Assembly (NCBI RefSeq): GCF_000217955.3
Contig: NZ_AFOY02000008.1
Coordinates: forward strand, 62,001 to 126,000
DNA: 64,000 bases
Direction of reading: 5' to 3'
DNA from: Pseudomonas fluorescens HK44
GTDB taxonomy: Bacteria > Pseudomonadota > Gammaproteobacteria > Pseudomonadales > Pseudomonadaceae
A program made the position numbers and the translations under genes. Below the pieces are notes generated by a model that saw only the letters and a program-made list of their open reading frames with translations, ran no database searches and was not told the DNA's origin. Shown here in pieces: positions 1 through 9,978 of the stretch. Positions within the stretch are counted from its first letter, which is position 1, and every line of letters starts with the position of its first letter.

Positions 1-1541
1 TGCTTGGTTGAGTTTTCCAGCCAGTCGTTGGCATGGACCGGCATGACGGTGCTGGTCATGTAACGGGATTTCGGGTTGCCCGGCGGGTTCAGAATGCTCT
101 GGATATGGCCGCTGCTGGACAACACGAATTCGACCTTGCCACCAAACAACTGCGCCGATTTGTAGCAGGACTTCCACGGTGTGATGTGGTCGTTGGTGCC
201 TGCCAGGGAATAGACGTCTGCCGTGACCTGCTTGAGGTCGATCGGCGTGCCGCACACTTCCAGTGCATCGGCGCGGATCAGCGGGTTGTTTTTGAACAGT
301 TCGATCAGGTCGCCGTGGAACGCCGCAGGCAGGCGGGTGGTGTCGTTGTTCCAGAACAGAATGTCGAAGACTGGCGGTTCGTTGCCCAACAGGTAGTTGT
401 TGACCCAGTAGTTCCAGATCAGGTCATTGGGGCGCATCCAGGCGAAGACCTTGGCCATGTCGCGACCTTCGAGCACGCCGGCCTGATAGGAGTGACGCTT
501 GGCGGCTTCCAGGGTTTGCTCGTCGACGAACAGCGCGACCTGGGAATCAAGGGTGGTATCAAGCACGCTGACCAGCAGCGTCAGGGCGTTGACCTTCTTC
601 TCGCCGATCGCCGCGTAGTGGCCCAGCAGTGCGGTGCAGGTGATGCCGCCGGAGCAGGCGCCGAGCATGTTCACGTCTTTGCTGCCGGTGATCGCGGTGA
701 CCACATCGACCGCTTCCTTGAGCGCTTCGATGTAGGTCGACAAACCCCATTCACGTTGGGCCTTGGTCGGGTTGCGCCAGCTGACGATAAAGGTCTGCAC
801 ATTGTTGCGCAGGCAGAAGCGCGCGAGGCTTTTGTCCGGACTCAGGTCGAAAACGTAGAACTTGTTGATCTGTGGTGGAACGACCAGCAGTGGGCGTTCG
901 TGCACTTGTTCAGTGATTGGCCGGTACTGGATCAGTTCCAGCACATCGTTGCGGAAAACCACCGCGCCTTCAGTGGTGCCCAGGCTTTTGCCGACTTCGA
1001 AGGCGCCCATGTTGACCTGGCTCGGCATGCCGCCGTTGTGCACCAGATCCTTGGCCAGATGCGAGAGGCCATCGAGCAGGCTTTTGCCGCCGGTTTCGAA
1101 GAAGCGTTTGACGGCAGCAGGGTTGGCCGCGCTGTTGGTCGGGGCCATGGCTTCGGTCATCAGGTTGATCACGAAGTGCGCGCGGCTGATGTCCTGATCG
1201 GACAGGTTGCTTTCGCCAATCCAGTCGTGGAGTTCCTTGCGCCACGCCAGGTAGGTTTGCAAATAACGTTTATAGAGCGGGTTCTGACTCCACGCCGGAT
1301 CGTTGAAACGACGGTCATCGCTTTCCGGTTGCAGCTCGGATCTACCGAGCATCACGTTCTTGAGCACAATGCCAAAATGCGCGACATGCTTGACGCTGTG
1401 AATGGGTTGTTTGATGGCCTGGGTCAGCACCATGCGGGCAGAGGTAAGCAGATCCTTTCGACGCAAGCCGATGACCGGGTTAAGCCCAAGGGTGTTTTCC
1501 GAGGCTTGATATTTCAGGTCATCGTTATTCTTGTTACTCAT
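1..1541 (-). CDS. phaC1: class II poly(3-hydroxyalkanoate) synthase PhaC1 (3' part outside window)
   Basis: This enzyme polymerises (R)-3-hydroxyacyl-CoA into medium-chain-length PHA at the granule surface. The reading frame opens with MSNKNNDDLKYQASENTLG and matches the known PhaC1 start. About 513 of roughly 560 residues are visible, and the C-terminus is cut off by the window edge. The lipase-like box LGACSGG carries the nucleophilic Cys. The catalytic Asp (GTNDHITPW) and His (SSGHIQS) blocks are also inside the window, so the active site looks intact. The start is ATG at 1541 with GGAGCG eight bases upstream. The next gene upstream is a DUF971 gene and then hslUV, the order seen in other pseudomonads. 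A long open frame on the opposite strand is only an antisense shadow of this gene. Confidence 0.96.
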   Translation of the reverse strand, partial: MSNKNNDDLKYQASENTLGLNPVIGLRRKDLLTSARMVLTQAIKQPIHSVKHVAHFGIVLKNVMLGRSELQPESDDRRFNDPAWSQNPLYKRYLQTYLAWRKELHDWIGESNLSDQDISRAHFVINLMTEAMAPTNSAANPAAVKRFFETGGKSLLDGLSHLAKDLVHNGGMPSQVNMGAFEVGKSLGTTEGAVVFRNDVLELIQYRPITEQVHERPLLVVPPQINKFYVFDLSPDKSLARFCLRNNVQTFIVSWRNPTKAQREWGLSTYIEALKEAVDVVTAITGSKDVNMLGACSGGITCTALLGHYAAIGEKKVNALTLLVSVLDTTLDSQVALFVDEQTLEAAKRHSYQAGVLEGRDMAKVFAWMRPNDLIWNYWVNNYLLGNEPPVFDILFWNNDTTRLPAAFHGDLIELFKNNPLIRADALEVCGTPIDLKQVTADVYSLAGTNDHITPWKSCYKSAQLFGGKVEFVLSSSGHIQSILNPPGNPKSRYMTSTVMPVHANDWLENSTK

Positions 1542-1667
1542 CTACGACGCTCCATTGTCCTGAGGCGAGTACCTGAGTGCTGCTGTGTAGTTACACAGCA
1601 AATGCCGGGTACACGCTCGGGTGACCGTTAATTGTACATCGCTGACTTTTTAGTTCAGGGGGGTGCG

Positions 1668-1684
1668 TTGCACAGAACTTGCCA
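1668..1684 (-). promoter_or_regulatory. candidate sigma-54 (-24/-12) promoter of phaC1
   Basis: Read on the minus strand, TGGCAAG and GTGCA place GG and GC ten bases apart, the spacing required for RpoN promoters. The element lies about 130 bases upstream of the phaC1 ATG. RpoN-type promoters have been proposed for phaC1 in other pseudomonads. The match to the TGGCAC/TTGCA consensus is imperfect. Confidence 0.4.
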
Positions 1685-1801
1685 GATCCATTGGTTACCC
1701 GAGTTTAATTTTTTTCGCAAGCAGGCCGATGCTCGGCACCGCAGCCCAGCATTCAAACAGATGAAATTAGAAAATGCCCTCTAAAGAGCGCGAGCCTTGA
1801 G

Positions 1802-2182
1802 CTAGAGCATCAGCTTGACGATAGACTCGTTTGGATCGCGGGTCTTTCCGGCGGCTTTGAGCTCGGCAAGATAATCGTCCCAGAGTGCGTCATATCGTCG
1901 CGCCAACTGATAGAGATATTCCCAGGTGAACAGACCGCTGTCGTGGCCGTCATCAAAGGTCAATTTCAGTGCGTACTGACCGGCCGGTTCTACTTTATCC
2001 AGGCCTACGCCGATCTTGCCAAATTGAAGGATGGGTTTGCCGTGGCCCTGGACCTCGGCGGAAGGAGAGTGCACGCGCAAGAATTCCGCGCTCAGGTGAT
2101 AGACCTCATCGGGCGCGTATTGCAGCTCCAGGGTTTTCGAGGCTTTGTGCAGTTTGATTGCGCTGGGGAGTTTGCTCGTCAT
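1802..2182 (-). CDS. DUF971 / gamma-butyrobetaine hydroxylase N-terminal-like protein
   Basis: This is a 126-residue protein consisting almost entirely of a DUF971 domain, also called the GBBH-like N-terminal fold. Visible family features are LELQYAPDEVYHLSAEFLRV near the N-terminus, YALKLTFDDGHDSGLF in the middle and WEYLYQLARRYD near the end. The domain is found alone in many proteobacteria and at the N-terminus of gamma-butyrobetaine dioxygenases; its role when alone is unclear, although Fe-S or iron-related functions have been suggested. It sits between hslU and phaC1, as in P. aeruginosa, and is separated from hslU by a REPIN. No strong ribosome binding site precedes the ATG at 2182. No signal peptide or membrane segment is seen. 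Confidence 0.85.
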   Translation of the reverse strand: MTSKLPSAIKLHKASKTLELQYAPDEVYHLSAEFLRVHSPSAEVQGHGKPILQFGKIGVGLDKVEPAGQYALKLTFDDGHDSGLFTWEYLYQLARRYDALWDDYLAELKAAGKTRDPNESIVKLML

Positions 2183-2230
2183 GGGGCCGGTCGTCCGTCA
2201 TTGTGAGGGCCCTGTGTCGGCGGGTGATCC

Positions 2231-2363
2231 TGTGGCGAGGGAGCTTGCTCCCGCTCGGCTGCGCAGCAGTCGTAAACCCGGCGAATGGGGTCTGCCTGAT
2301 AGACCGCATTCACTGATTTTGGGGTCGCTTCGCGACCCAGCGGGAGCAAGCTCCCTCGCCACA
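2231..2363. repeat. REPIN (133 bp, GAGGGAGCTTGCTCCC-type ends)
   Basis: Two inverted REP units, TGTGGCGAGGGAGCTTGCTC and its complement, bound a less conserved interior. The ends can fold into a long imperfect hairpin. It lies between the convergence-free pair hslU and DUF971. The same 133-bp length recurs at 4450, 7161 and 55184. Confidence 0.9.
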
Positions 2364-2388
2364 GAGGCCCGCTCACACAGAAAGTGAC

Positions 2389-3729
2389 CTACAGGATATA
2401 ACGGGACAGGTCTTCGTTCTGCGCCAATTCGCCGAGGTGGCTGTTGACGTAGTTCGCATCGATGCGGATCGGCTCTTCGCTGTGGGTGCTGGCCAGATCG
2501 CTGGCGCTGAACGACACCTCTTCGAGCAGGCGCTCGAGCAGGGTGTGCAGGCGACGGGCACCGATGTTCTCGGTCTTCTCGTTGACCTGCCAGGCGATCT
2601 CCGCCACACGCTTGATGCCGTCCGGCAGGAACTCGATGGTCACGCCTTCGGTTTTCAGCAGGGCGCAATACTGCTCGGTGAGCGAGGCATGCGGCTCGCT
2701 GAGGATGCGCTCGAAGTCTTCCGGCGTGAGGGCCTTGAGTTCGACGCGGATCGGCAGGCGACCTTGCAGCTCGGGCACCAGATCGCTTGGCTTGCTCAGG
2801 TGGAACGCACCGGAAGCGATGAACAGGATGTGGTCGGTCTTGACCATGCCCAGTTTGGTGTTGACCGTGCAGCCTTCGATCAGCGGCAGCAAGTCGCGCT
2901 GTACGCCTTCGCGGGACACATCGATGCCGCCGGAATTGCCACGCTTGGCGACCTTGTCGATTTCGTCGATAAACACAATGCCATGCTGCTCGACCGCTTC
3001 CAGGGCCTTGGCCTTGAGCTCTTCGTCATTGACCAGGCGGCTGGCTTCTTCGTCGCGCACCAGTCTCAGCGCTTCCTTGACCTTGAGCTTGCGGCTCTTG
3101 CGCGTGCCCTTGCCCATGTTGGCAAACAGGCTCTGCAGCTGGTTGGTCATTTCTTCCATGCCCGGTGGCGCGGAGATATCGACGCCGGACACTTCGGCGA
3201 CTTCGATTTCGATCTCCTTGTCATCCAGCTGACCTTCGCGCAGGCGCTTGCGGAACAGTTGGCGGGTGTTGGAATCCTGGGCGGGCGCGGAGTCTTCGTT
3301 GCTGAAGCCCATGCGTGCCGGTGGCAGCAATGCATCGAGGATGCGCTCTTCGGCGGCATCTTCGGCGCGATGGCGAACCTTGACCATTTCCTGTTCGCGC
3401 AGCAGCTTGATCGCGGCATCGGCGAGGTCGCGAATGATCGACTCGACGTCACGGCCGACATAGCCGACCTCGGTGAACTTGGTCGCTTCAACCTTGATGA
3501 ACGGCGCGTTGGCGAGTTTGGCCAGGCGACGGGCGATTTCGGTTTTACCGACACCGGTCGGGCCGATCATCAGAATGTTCTTGGGCGTTACTTCAACGCG
3601 CAGCTCTTCAGGCAGTTGCATCCGGCGCCAGCGGTTACGCAGGGCGATGGCGACGGCGCGCTTGGCATCGTCCTGGCCGATGATATGGCGACTGAGTTCA
3701 TGGACGATTTCGCGGGGAGTCATTGGCAT
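2389..3729 (-). CDS. hslU: ATP-dependent protease ATPase subunit HslU
   Basis: HslU is the AAA+ unfoldase that feeds substrates to the HslV peptidase in the cytoplasm. The 446-residue product has the full family length. It carries Walker [10 protein letters not shown] near residue 57, Walker B FIDEIDK near residue 255, the pore motif GYVGRD, and a C-terminus ending SRYIL, whose tail inserts into HslV. The first ATG (MPMTPRE) is preferred because GAGGA lies 12 bases upstream; MTPRE is a possible second start. The gene follows hslV by 54 bases on the same strand, so the two form an operon. Confidence 0.97.
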   Translation of the reverse strand: MPMTPREIVHELSRHIIGQDDAKRAVAIALRNRWRRMQLPEELRVEVTPKNILMIGPTGVGKTEIARRLAKLANAPFIKVEATKFTEVGYVGRDVESIIRDLADAAIKLLREQEMVKVRHRAEDAAEERILDALLPPARMGFSNEDSAPAQDSNTRQLFRKRLREGQLDDKEIEIEVAEVSGVDISAPPGMEEMTNQLQSLFANMGKGTRKSRKLKVKEALRLVRDEEASRLVNDEELKAKALEAVEQHGIVFIDEIDKVAKRGNSGGIDVSREGVQRDLLPLIEGCTVNTKLGMVKTDHILFIASGAFHLSKPSDLVPELQGRLPIRVELKALTPEDFERILSEPHASLTEQYCALLKTEGVTIEFLPDGIKRVAEIAWQVNEKTENIGARRLHTLLERLLEEVSFSASDLASTHSEEPIRIDANYVNSHLGELAQNEDLSRYIL

Positions 3730-3783
3730 AGTAATTGGCGGTCCTCAAGCAAGAATAAGCCGTGGCGCAAGGCCAGGACAGGC

Positions 3784-4314
3784 TTACTCAGCGAGATCCT
3801 GCTCCTCAATGGTGAAGGTGTGGTTGGTGAAGACACAGATGTCGCCGGCGATGCCGAGCGCGGTTTCGACGATTTCACGGGCCGACAGATCGGTTTTCTT
3901 CAGCAGGGCGCTGGCCGCGGCCTGAGCGTAACCGCCGCCGGAACCCATGGCGATCAGGCCTTCTTCGGGTTCGACCACATCGCCGTTACCGGTGATGATC
4001 AGGGAGGCGTCTTTGTTGGCGACTGCGAGCATTGCTTCGAGGCGGCTGAGGGAGCGGTCGGTACGCCATTCTTTGGCGAGTTCGACGGCGGCGCGAACCA
4101 GGTGGCCCTGGTGCTTTTCAAGCTGGCCCTCGAAACGTTCGAAGAGGGTAAAGGCGTCAGCGGTGGCGCCAGCAAACCCGGCGATGACCTGACCGTGGTA
4201 CAGGCGGCGAACTTTCTTCGCGTTGCCTTTCATCACGGTATTGCCGAGAGAAACCTGGCCGTCGCCGCCCATGACGACTTTGCCGTGGCGGCGAACTGAA
4301 ACGATGGTGGTCAA
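3784..4314 (-). CDS. hslV: ATP-dependent protease peptidase subunit HslV (TTG start)
   Basis: HslV is the threonine protease core of the HslUV complex. The mature protein must begin with Thr directly after the initiator. Here the family N-terminus [13 protein letters not shown] follows a TTG codon at 4314, with GGAGAC seven bases upstream. An upstream in-frame ATG would add 16 unrelated residues and bury the catalytic Thr, so the TTG start (176 residues, the normal family length) is chosen. The motifs [15 protein letters not shown] and [12 protein letters not shown] are intact. It is followed by hslU. Confidence 0.95.
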   Translation of the reverse strand: MTTIVSVRRHGKVVMGGDGQVSLGNTVMKGNAKKVRRLYHGQVIAGFAGATADAFTLFERFEGQLEKHQGHLVRAAVELAKEWRTDRSLSRLEAMLAVANKDASLIITGNGDVVEPEEGLIAMGSGGGYAQAAASALLKKTDLSAREIVETALGIAGDICVFTNHTFTIEEQDLAE

Positions 4315-4449
4315 GGGAAGAGTCTCCACGCAGCGGGGCGAAAATGCCTTATCCCAACTCATATGGGGGTGGTGAGGCGTTTTTCAACTGCGGGAAGTGG
4401 CGGGGGACGAGCGGTGCTGGTTGCATATCCCTTGGGCGGGGCGAGAGCC

Positions 4450-4582
4450 TGTGGCGAGGGAGCTTGCTCCCGTTCGGCTGCGCAGCAGTCGTAAACCCGG
4501 TCAATGCGGTTTACCTGACGTGCTGCAATTGCCGATTTTGGGAGCGCTGCGCACTCCAGCGGGAGCAAGCTCCCTCGCCACA
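4450..4582. repeat. REPIN (133 bp)
   Basis: It has the same inverted ends as the copy at 2231 (TGTGGCGAGGGAGCTTGCTC and complement) and the same length. The first half (GGCTGCGCAGCAGTCGTAAA) is also shared with that copy, while the second half differs. It lies between hslV and the SPOR-domain gene. Confidence 0.9.
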
Positions 4583-4591
4583 GGGTTGGCT

Positions 4592-5293
4592 TTAACGGCT
4601 TTGGCGTTGTTGTAACAACAGGTTGCTGAAACCGCTGCCAGCCAGTTGTTTCTGGGCGGTGGTCAGCTGTTCGCGGTTGCTGAACGGTCCGACCAGTACG
4701 CGGTACCAGGTCTCATCCTTCACCGTGCCGGACTCCACCGAAACTGCCTGGCCAAGCAGAATGATCTGTGCACGAACCTTGTCGGCGTCGGCTTCCTTGC
4801 GGAACGAGCCAGCCTGCAGGAAGAACTTGGTCACCGGCGCCGCTTTCGCCACTGGTGGCGCTGGCGGTGGGGTGATGCCGCTCAGGGCCGCTTGCGCACG
4901 CGCGGTGTCGATCTTCGCCGCTTCTGCCGGGGTTACCGGTGCAACGGGTGCGGTCTGCGGCGTCGGCAGGGTTTTCTCCGGCACGGCATCCGGCGGCACG
5001 ATGACCTCCGATTCCGGCAGCAAGGTGTAGAAGTCATATTTCGGCTTCACCGGTTGCGTCGGGCTCGGCGGGGTCTTGTTGGCCTCGGCGATCTTGCTGG
5101 CCTTCTGTTGCTCGACCTTCTCGCGCTTGACGCTTTCGCTGCCTTTACCCGGCTCCAGCTTCATCAGGAACACGATGAAGGCGCCCACGGTCAGGCCGAT
5201 GGCCATCCACAGCCATCCTGGAATCGGCTTTTTTGCAGGAGCTTGGTAACGGCTGGCGCCACGCTTTGGTGCTGGTTTTTTCTTGGCAGCCAA
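4592..5293 (-). CDS. SPOR-domain inner-membrane protein, FtsN-like
   Basis: This is a 233-residue bitopic protein. It has a short basic cytoplasmic tail (AAKKKPAPKRG), one membrane segment around residues 26-44 (GWLWMAIGLTVGAFIVFLM), a Pro/Ala-rich periplasmic linker, and a C-terminal SPOR domain from about residue 150 (FFLQAGSFRKEADADKVRAQ). SPOR domains bind denuded septal peptidoglycan, which suggests a division-site role. It corresponds in position to PAO1 PA5052. The start is TTG at 5293 with GGAGCG eight bases upstream; the argS stop codon lies only one base before it, so translation is probably coupled to argS. Confidence 0.9.
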   Translation of the reverse strand: MAAKKKPAPKRGASRYQAPAKKPIPGWLWMAIGLTVGAFIVFLMKLEPGKGSESVKREKVEQQKASKIAEANKTPPSPTQPVKPKYDFYTLLPESEVIVPPDAVPEKTLPTPQTAPVAPVTPAEAAKIDTARAQAALSGITPPPAPPVAKAAPVTKFFLQAGSFRKEADADKVRAQIILLGQAVSVESGTVKDETWYRVLVGPFSNREQLTTAQKQLAGSGFSNLLLQQRQSR

Positions 5294-5294
5294 C

Positions 5295-7031
5295 TTACAT
5301 ACGCTCCAGAGTTTCCAGACCCAAGAGTTCCAGGCCTTGCTTGAGGGTGCGACCGGTCAATGCGGCGAGGCGCAAGCGGCTTTGCATTTGTGCCGGGGTT
5401 TGTGCACTGAGAATCGGGCAGTTCTCGTAGAAGCTGGAGAACAGACCGGCAACATCGTACAGGTAGGTGCAGAGGATGTGCGGCGTGCCTTTTTCGGCGA
5501 CGTTGTTCAGCACTTCACCAAACTGCGCCAGCTTGGCGGCCAGTTCGTGTTCGTGGGTGGCCTCGAGGACGATCTGCCCTTCGACTTCGCTGAAGTCCTT
5601 GCCGAGTTTGCGGAACACGCCGGCCACGCGGGTGTAGGCGTACAGCAGGTACGGCGCGGTGTTGCCTTCGAAGTTCAGCATCAGGTCGAAGTTGAAGCTG
5701 TAGTCGCTGGTGCGGTGCTTGGACAGGTCGGCGTATTTCACCGCGCCAATGCCCACGACTTTGGCGATGTTGCGCAGATCGGCTTCGGCAAGCTCAGGGT
5801 TCTTTTCCTTCACCAGCGTGTAGGCACGTTCCTTGGCTTCGTTCAGCAGGTCGATCAGCTTCACGGTGCCGCCATCACGGGTCTTGAACGGGCGGCCATC
5901 GGCGCCGTTCATGGTGCCAAAGCCCATGTGTTCCATTTCCATCGGGTGGGTCACGAAGCCGGCCAGGCGAGCCACTTCGAACACCTGCTGGAAGTGCAGC
6001 GCCTGACGCTGGTCAACGAAGTACAGCACCCGATCGGCTTTCAGCACGCCGTTACGGTAGCGCACGGCTGCCAGGTCAGTGGTGGCATAGAGGTAGCCAC
6101 CGTCAGCCTTGACGATGATTACCGGCAGCGGGTCGCCGTCGGCATTCTTGAACTCGTCGAGGAACACGCACTGGGCGCCGTTGCTCTCGACCAGCATGCC
6201 TTTGGCCTTGAGGTCGTTGACCACGTTGATCAGGTCATCGTTGTAGGCACTTTCGCCCATCACGTCGGCCATGGTCAGTTTGACGTTGAGCTGTTCGTAG
6301 ATTTTCTGGCAGTGGGACAATGAGATGTCTTTGAACTTGGTCCACAGCGCCAGGCAGTCCGGGTCGCCGGCTTGCAGTTTGACCACCAGGCCACGGGCTC
6401 GGTCGGCGAATTCTTCGGATTCGTCGAAGCGCTGCTTGGCGGCGCGGTAGAAGTTTTCGAGGTCCGACAGCTCGTCGCTGGTAATCGGGTTTTCTTGCAG
6501 GTACGCCATCAGCATGCCGAACTGGGTGCCCCAGTCGCCCACGTGGTTCTGGCGGATCACCGTATCGCCGAGGAACTCCAGTACGCGCGCCACACCGTCG
6601 CCGATGATGGTCGAACGCAAGTGACCGACGTGCATCTCTTTGGCCAGGTTCGGCGCGGACAGGTCGACCACGGTGCGTTGCACGGAACCTGCCTTGCGCA
6701 CGCCGATTTGGGCGTCAGCCAGGGCTGCGTCCAGGCGCGAGGCCAGGGCCTGGGTGTTCTGGAAGAAGTTGAGGAAGCCGGGACCTGCGATTTCGGTTTT
6801 GCTGACGTTTTCGTCAACCGGCAGCGCGGCGATGATTTTTTCCGCCAGATCGCGCGGTTTCATGCCGGCCGGTTTAGCCAGCATCATGGCGATGTTGCTG
6901 GCGAAGTCGCCGTGAGTCTTGTCACGGGAGTTCTCCACCTGAATCGCCGGCGTCAGGCCTTCAGGCAACACACCGTCGGTAACGAGTTGGGTGAGGGCTT
7001 GCTGGATCAACTGGCGAATGGTGTCTTTCAT
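5295..7031 (-). CDS. argS: arginyl-tRNA synthetase
   Basis: This class I synthetase charges tRNA-Arg. The 578-residue product has the N-terminal additional domain, the HIGH-type signature [12 protein letters not shown] and the C-terminal DALR anticodon-binding domain ending LETLERM. As in most bacterial ArgRS, a canonical KMSKS is absent. [13 protein letters not shown] at 7031 is the family start; a TTG five codons upstream is rejected because it lacks a better ribosome binding site. The SPOR gene begins one base after its stop. Confidence 0.97.
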   Translation of the reverse strand: MKDTIRQLIQQALTQLVTDGVLPEGLTPAIQVENSRDKTHGDFASNIAMMLAKPAGMKPRDLAEKIIAALPVDENVSKTEIAGPGFLNFFQNTQALASRLDAALADAQIGVRKAGSVQRTVVDLSAPNLAKEMHVGHLRSTIIGDGVARVLEFLGDTVIRQNHVGDWGTQFGMLMAYLQENPITSDELSDLENFYRAAKQRFDESEEFADRARGLVVKLQAGDPDCLALWTKFKDISLSHCQKIYEQLNVKLTMADVMGESAYNDDLINVVNDLKAKGMLVESNGAQCVFLDEFKNADGDPLPVIIVKADGGYLYATTDLAAVRYRNGVLKADRVLYFVDQRQALHFQQVFEVARLAGFVTHPMEMEHMGFGTMNGADGRPFKTRDGGTVKLIDLLNEAKERAYTLVKEKNPELAEADLRNIAKVVGIGAVKYADLSKHRTSDYSFNFDLMLNFEGNTAPYLLYAYTRVAGVFRKLGKDFSEVEGQIVLEATHEHELAAKLAQFGEVLNNVAEKGTPHILCTYLYDVAGLFSSFYENCPILSAQTPAQMQSRLRLAALTGRTLKQGLELLGLETLERM

Positions 7032-7160
7032 GGTCTTCTCTTTCAACCGCAGAGCGGCGGCGCATCGATGCGCAGGTGGAAAAACTGGGCATTATCCGTT
7101 GCGAAGTCGGGCTTGCCAACCATTGTAGGTTCATTGCGGACTTACGGTGATTGATTACCT

Positions 7161-7293
7161 TGTGGCGAGGGAGCTTGCTCCCGCTGGGGCGCGGAGCGGC
7201 CCTTAAATCGGCTACTGCATTCTTTCTGCTGGGGCGGGGTTGACTTGTTTGCGGCTGTTGCACACCCGAGCGGGAGCAAGCTCCCTCGCCACA
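7161..7293. repeat. REPIN (133 bp)
   Basis: It has the same terminal REP units as the copies at 2231 and 4450 and the same length, but a largely different interior. It fills most of the gap between priA and argS. Confidence 0.88.
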
Positions 7294-7301
7294 TAGTTGA
7301 T

Positions 7302-9536
7302 TCAATACAAATCGACCGGATCAACATCCACAGACCAGCGCACCGCCCGCCCGCTCGGCATCTGTTCCAGCGCCAGCAACCAGGCACTCAACAATCGATG
7401 CAGCGGCGCCCGTGCCGTGGCTTGCAACAACAATTGCGCCCGATAACGCCCGGCCCGCCGCTCCATCGGCGCCGGCACTGGCCCCAGCAATTCGATGCCG
7501 CTCAGGGTGTGTTCGGCCAATAATCGCTCGGCCTCGCTGCAGGCTTCATCGAGGAAACTTTCGGCCTGCCCGGGTTTGTGCGCCTCGGCCCGCAACAGCG
7601 CCAGGTGCGCGAAGGGCGGTAGCCCGGCGGAACGACGTTCGCTCAAGGCCTGCTCGGCAAAGGCGAAATAACCTTGCTCGGTCAGTTGCACCAACAACGG
7701 GTGGTCAGCCAGGTGAGTCTGAATGATCACTTTGCCCGGCTCTTCGGCGCGGCCGGCACGCCCCGCCACCTGCACGATCAATTGGGCCATGCGTTCGCTG
7801 GCGCGGAAGTCGCCGGAGAACAATCCGCCGTCGGCATCGAGAATCGACACCAGCGTCACCCGTGGAAAGTGATGCCCTTTGGCGAGCATCTGCGTACCGA
7901 CCAGAATGCACGGCTGACCTTTCTGAATGGTCGCGAACAGCTGATTCATCGCGTCCTTGCGCGAGGTGCTGTCACGGTCGACCCGCAATACCGGGTAGTC
8001 CGGGAACAGAATCCCCAGGCGTTCTTCGGCGCGTTCGGTGCCGGCACCTACGGGGCGCAAATCGACCTTGCCGCATTTTGGGCAGTGCCGTGGGACGCGT
8101 TCAACGTAGCCGCAATGGTGGCAACGCAGCTCGCCGGAGCGCTGGTGCACGGTCATCCGCGCATCGCAGCGCTGACATTCGGACATCCAGCCGCAGTCGT
8201 GACAGAGCAGGGTGGGCGCAAAGCCGCGACGGTTGAGGAACACCAGGACTTGCTGGCCGGCGGCGAGGGTCTGGCCGATCGCCTGCTGCATCGGCCCGGA
8301 AATACCGCTGTCCAGGGGGCGGCTTTTAACGTCCAGCCGCAGGAAACGGGGTTGTTTCGCCCCGCCGGCGCGCTCGTTCAGGCGCAGGAGTCCGTAGCGA
8401 CCGGTGTAGGCGTTGTGCAGGCTTTCCAGTGACGGTGTCGCCGAGCCAAGGACAATCGGGATGTTTTCCTGCCGCGCTCGGACCAATGCCAGGTCGCGGG
8501 CGTGATAGCGCAAACCTTCCTGCTGTTTATAGGAGCCGTCGTGCTCTTCATCGATGATGATCAGCCCGGGGTTTTTCATCGGCGTGAACAGCGCCGAGCG
8601 GGTGCCGATAATAATGTCGGCCTCGCCATCCCGGGCTGCCAGCCAGGATTCCAGCCGTTCGCGGTCGTTGACGGCTGAATGCACCAGAGCGATGCGCGCA
8701 TTGAAGCGCTGTTCGAAGCGCGCCAGGGTCTGCGGCCCGAGGTTGATTTCGGGGATCAGCACCAGCGCCTGCTTGCCGGCCTCAAGGGTTTCACGGATCA
8801 GCTGCAAATAGACTTCGGTCTTGCCGCTGCCGGTGACCCCGGCCAGCAGGAACGCATGAAAACTGCCGAAGCCTGCGCGAATCGCTTCATATGCGGCGCG
8901 CTGCTCCGGGTTCAGCGGCAGCTCCGGTTGCGCCAGCCAGTGTTCGTGACGTTCGCCGGGTGCGTGTTTGCGGATCTCCACTTGCACCAGTTCTTTGGCC
9001 AGCAGCAGGTCGAGGCTGTCCTTGCTCAGCATCAATTTGCTCAGCAACTGATGGGCGACGCCATGCGGATGTTGGGCCAGCGTTGCCAAGGCCTCGCGCT
9101 GACGTGGGGCGCGGGCGATACGCGGATCATCCAGTTTCGCGCCCGGAGTTATTGACCAGAACCGCTCCTGGCGCGCTTCGGCCATTTCACCCTGGCGCAG
9201 CAATACCGGCAGCGCCCAGCTTAAGGTGTCGCCGAGGCTGTGCTGGTAATACTGGGAAGTCCACAGACACAACTTGAACAGTGCTGCCGGTAGCGGTGGC
9301 GTGGCGTCGAGCAGGGCCAGTGCCGGTTTGAGCTTGTCGGCCGGGACTTCGCTGTGGCTGGTGACTTCCACCAGGATCCCGATCATCTCGCGGCGACCGA
9401 ACGGCACCCGCAACCGCATGCCCGGATGCAAATGCGCGCGCAGGACTCCCGCCGGGGCACGGTAGTCGAACAGGCGACGCAGGGGCGAAGGCAGGGCGAG
9501 GCGCAAAATGGCGTCGGGCACGCGGGGGGATCTCAT
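7302..9536 (-). CDS. priA: primosomal replication restart helicase PriA
   Basis: PriA reloads the replisome at stalled forks. The product (about 740 residues) shows the N-terminal 3'-DNA-binding domain, Walker A GVTGSGKTEVY, the DEEH box (IIDEEHDGSYKQQ), the Zn-binding cysteine region CHDCGWMSECQRC followed by CHHCGYVERVPRHCPKCG, and helicase motif VI QVAGRAGRAEEPG. The ATG at 9536 gives MRSPRVPDAILR. The family N-terminus is (M)PDAILRLALPSP, so a GTG at 9521 is an equally likely start; neither has a clear ribosome binding site. It is divergent from rpmE. Confidence 0.95.
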   Translation of the reverse strand: MRSPRVPDAILRLALPSPLRRLFDYRAPAGVLRAHLHPGMRLRVPFGRREMIGILVEVTSHSEVPADKLKPALALLDATPPLPAALFKLCLWTSQYYQHSLGDTLSWALPVLLRQGEMAEARQERFWSITPGAKLDDPRIARAPRQREALATLAQHPHGVAHQLLSKLMLSKDSLDLLLAKELVQVEIRKHAPGERHEHWLAQPELPLNPEQRAAYEAIRAGFGSFHAFLLAGVTGSGKTEVYLQLIRETLEAGKQALVLIPEINLGPQTLARFEQRFNARIALVHSAVNDRERLESWLAARDGEADIIIGTRSALFTPMKNPGLIIIDEEHDGSYKQQEGLRYHARDLALVRARQENIPIVLGSATPSLESLHNAYTGRYGLLRLNERAGGAKQPRFLRLDVKSRPLDSGISGPMQQAIGQTLAAGQQVLVFLNRRGFAPTLLCHDCGWMSECQRCDARMTVHQRSGELRCHHCGYVERVPRHCPKCGKVDLRPVGAGTERAEERLGILFPDYPVLRVDRDSTSRKDAMNQLFATIQKGQPCILVGTQMLAKGHHFPRVTLVSILDADGGLFSGDFRASERMAQLIVQVAGRAGRAEEPGKVIIQTHLADHPLLVQLTEQGYFAFAEQALSERRSAGLPPFAHLALLRAEAHKPGQAESFLDEACSEAERLLAEHTLSGIELLGPVPAPMERRAGRYRAQLLLQATARAPLHRLLSAWLLALEQMPSGRAVRWSVDVDPVDLY

Positions 9537-9656
9537 TGAACAGGCGGTAAAGAAGGGCCGGAGCCTAGCAGACGACTGGATTAGTGTCCTCTATTAGGAA
9601 AGCGTTCACTCGCCAGAATCGAACAGTCTTTTCTGATGGAGGACACTGTGGACAGC

Positions 9657-9684
9657 TTGCGTGATTGTAAAGGTCTGGTAGAAT
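9657..9684 (+). promoter_or_regulatory. sigma-70 promoter of rpmE
   Basis: TTGCGT (9657-9662) and TAGAAT (9679-9684) are separated by 16 bases. This predicts a leader of about 65 bases before the rpmE ATG. Confidence 0.6.
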
Positions 9685-9754
9685 CCGCGGCATAATTACG
9701 TGCGGTATTCAACAATAGTGTTGGGTGGCGGCACGCTAGCCTGAGGAAGACACC

Positions 9755-9970
9755 ATGAAAGCCGATATCCATCCAGAATACCCAACAGTTGCCGTAACTT
9801 GCAGCTGCGGCAACAAGTTCGAAACCCGTTCGACCTATGCCAAGCCACTGGCGATCGACGTTTGCAACGAGTGCCACCCGTTCTACACCGGTAAGCAGAA
9901 GACTCTGGATACCGGCGGCCGCGTTCAGAAGTTCGCCGATCGTTTCGGTGCTTTCGGCAAAAAAGCCTAA
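9755..9970 (+). CDS. rpmE: 50S ribosomal protein L31 (zinc-binding type)
   Basis: This is a 71-residue ribosomal protein of the large subunit. It is the C+ (zinc) paralogue: the pair CSC near residues 16-18 and CNEC near residues 37-40 form the Zn knuckle. [10 protein letters not shown] is the classical start. An intrinsic terminator follows about 45 bases after the stop, inside the next reading frame. Confidence 0.97.
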   Translation: MKADIHPEYPTVAVTCSCGNKFETRSTYAKPLAIDVCNECHPFYTGKQKTLDTGGRVQKFADRFGAFGKKA

Positions 9971-9978
9971 GGCTGATC

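Noticed and set aside
33..1631. 532-residue open frame on the plus strand over phaC1
   Set aside because: It is an antisense shadow: the minus strand encodes a complete, recognisable PhaC1, and the plus-strand product matches no family.
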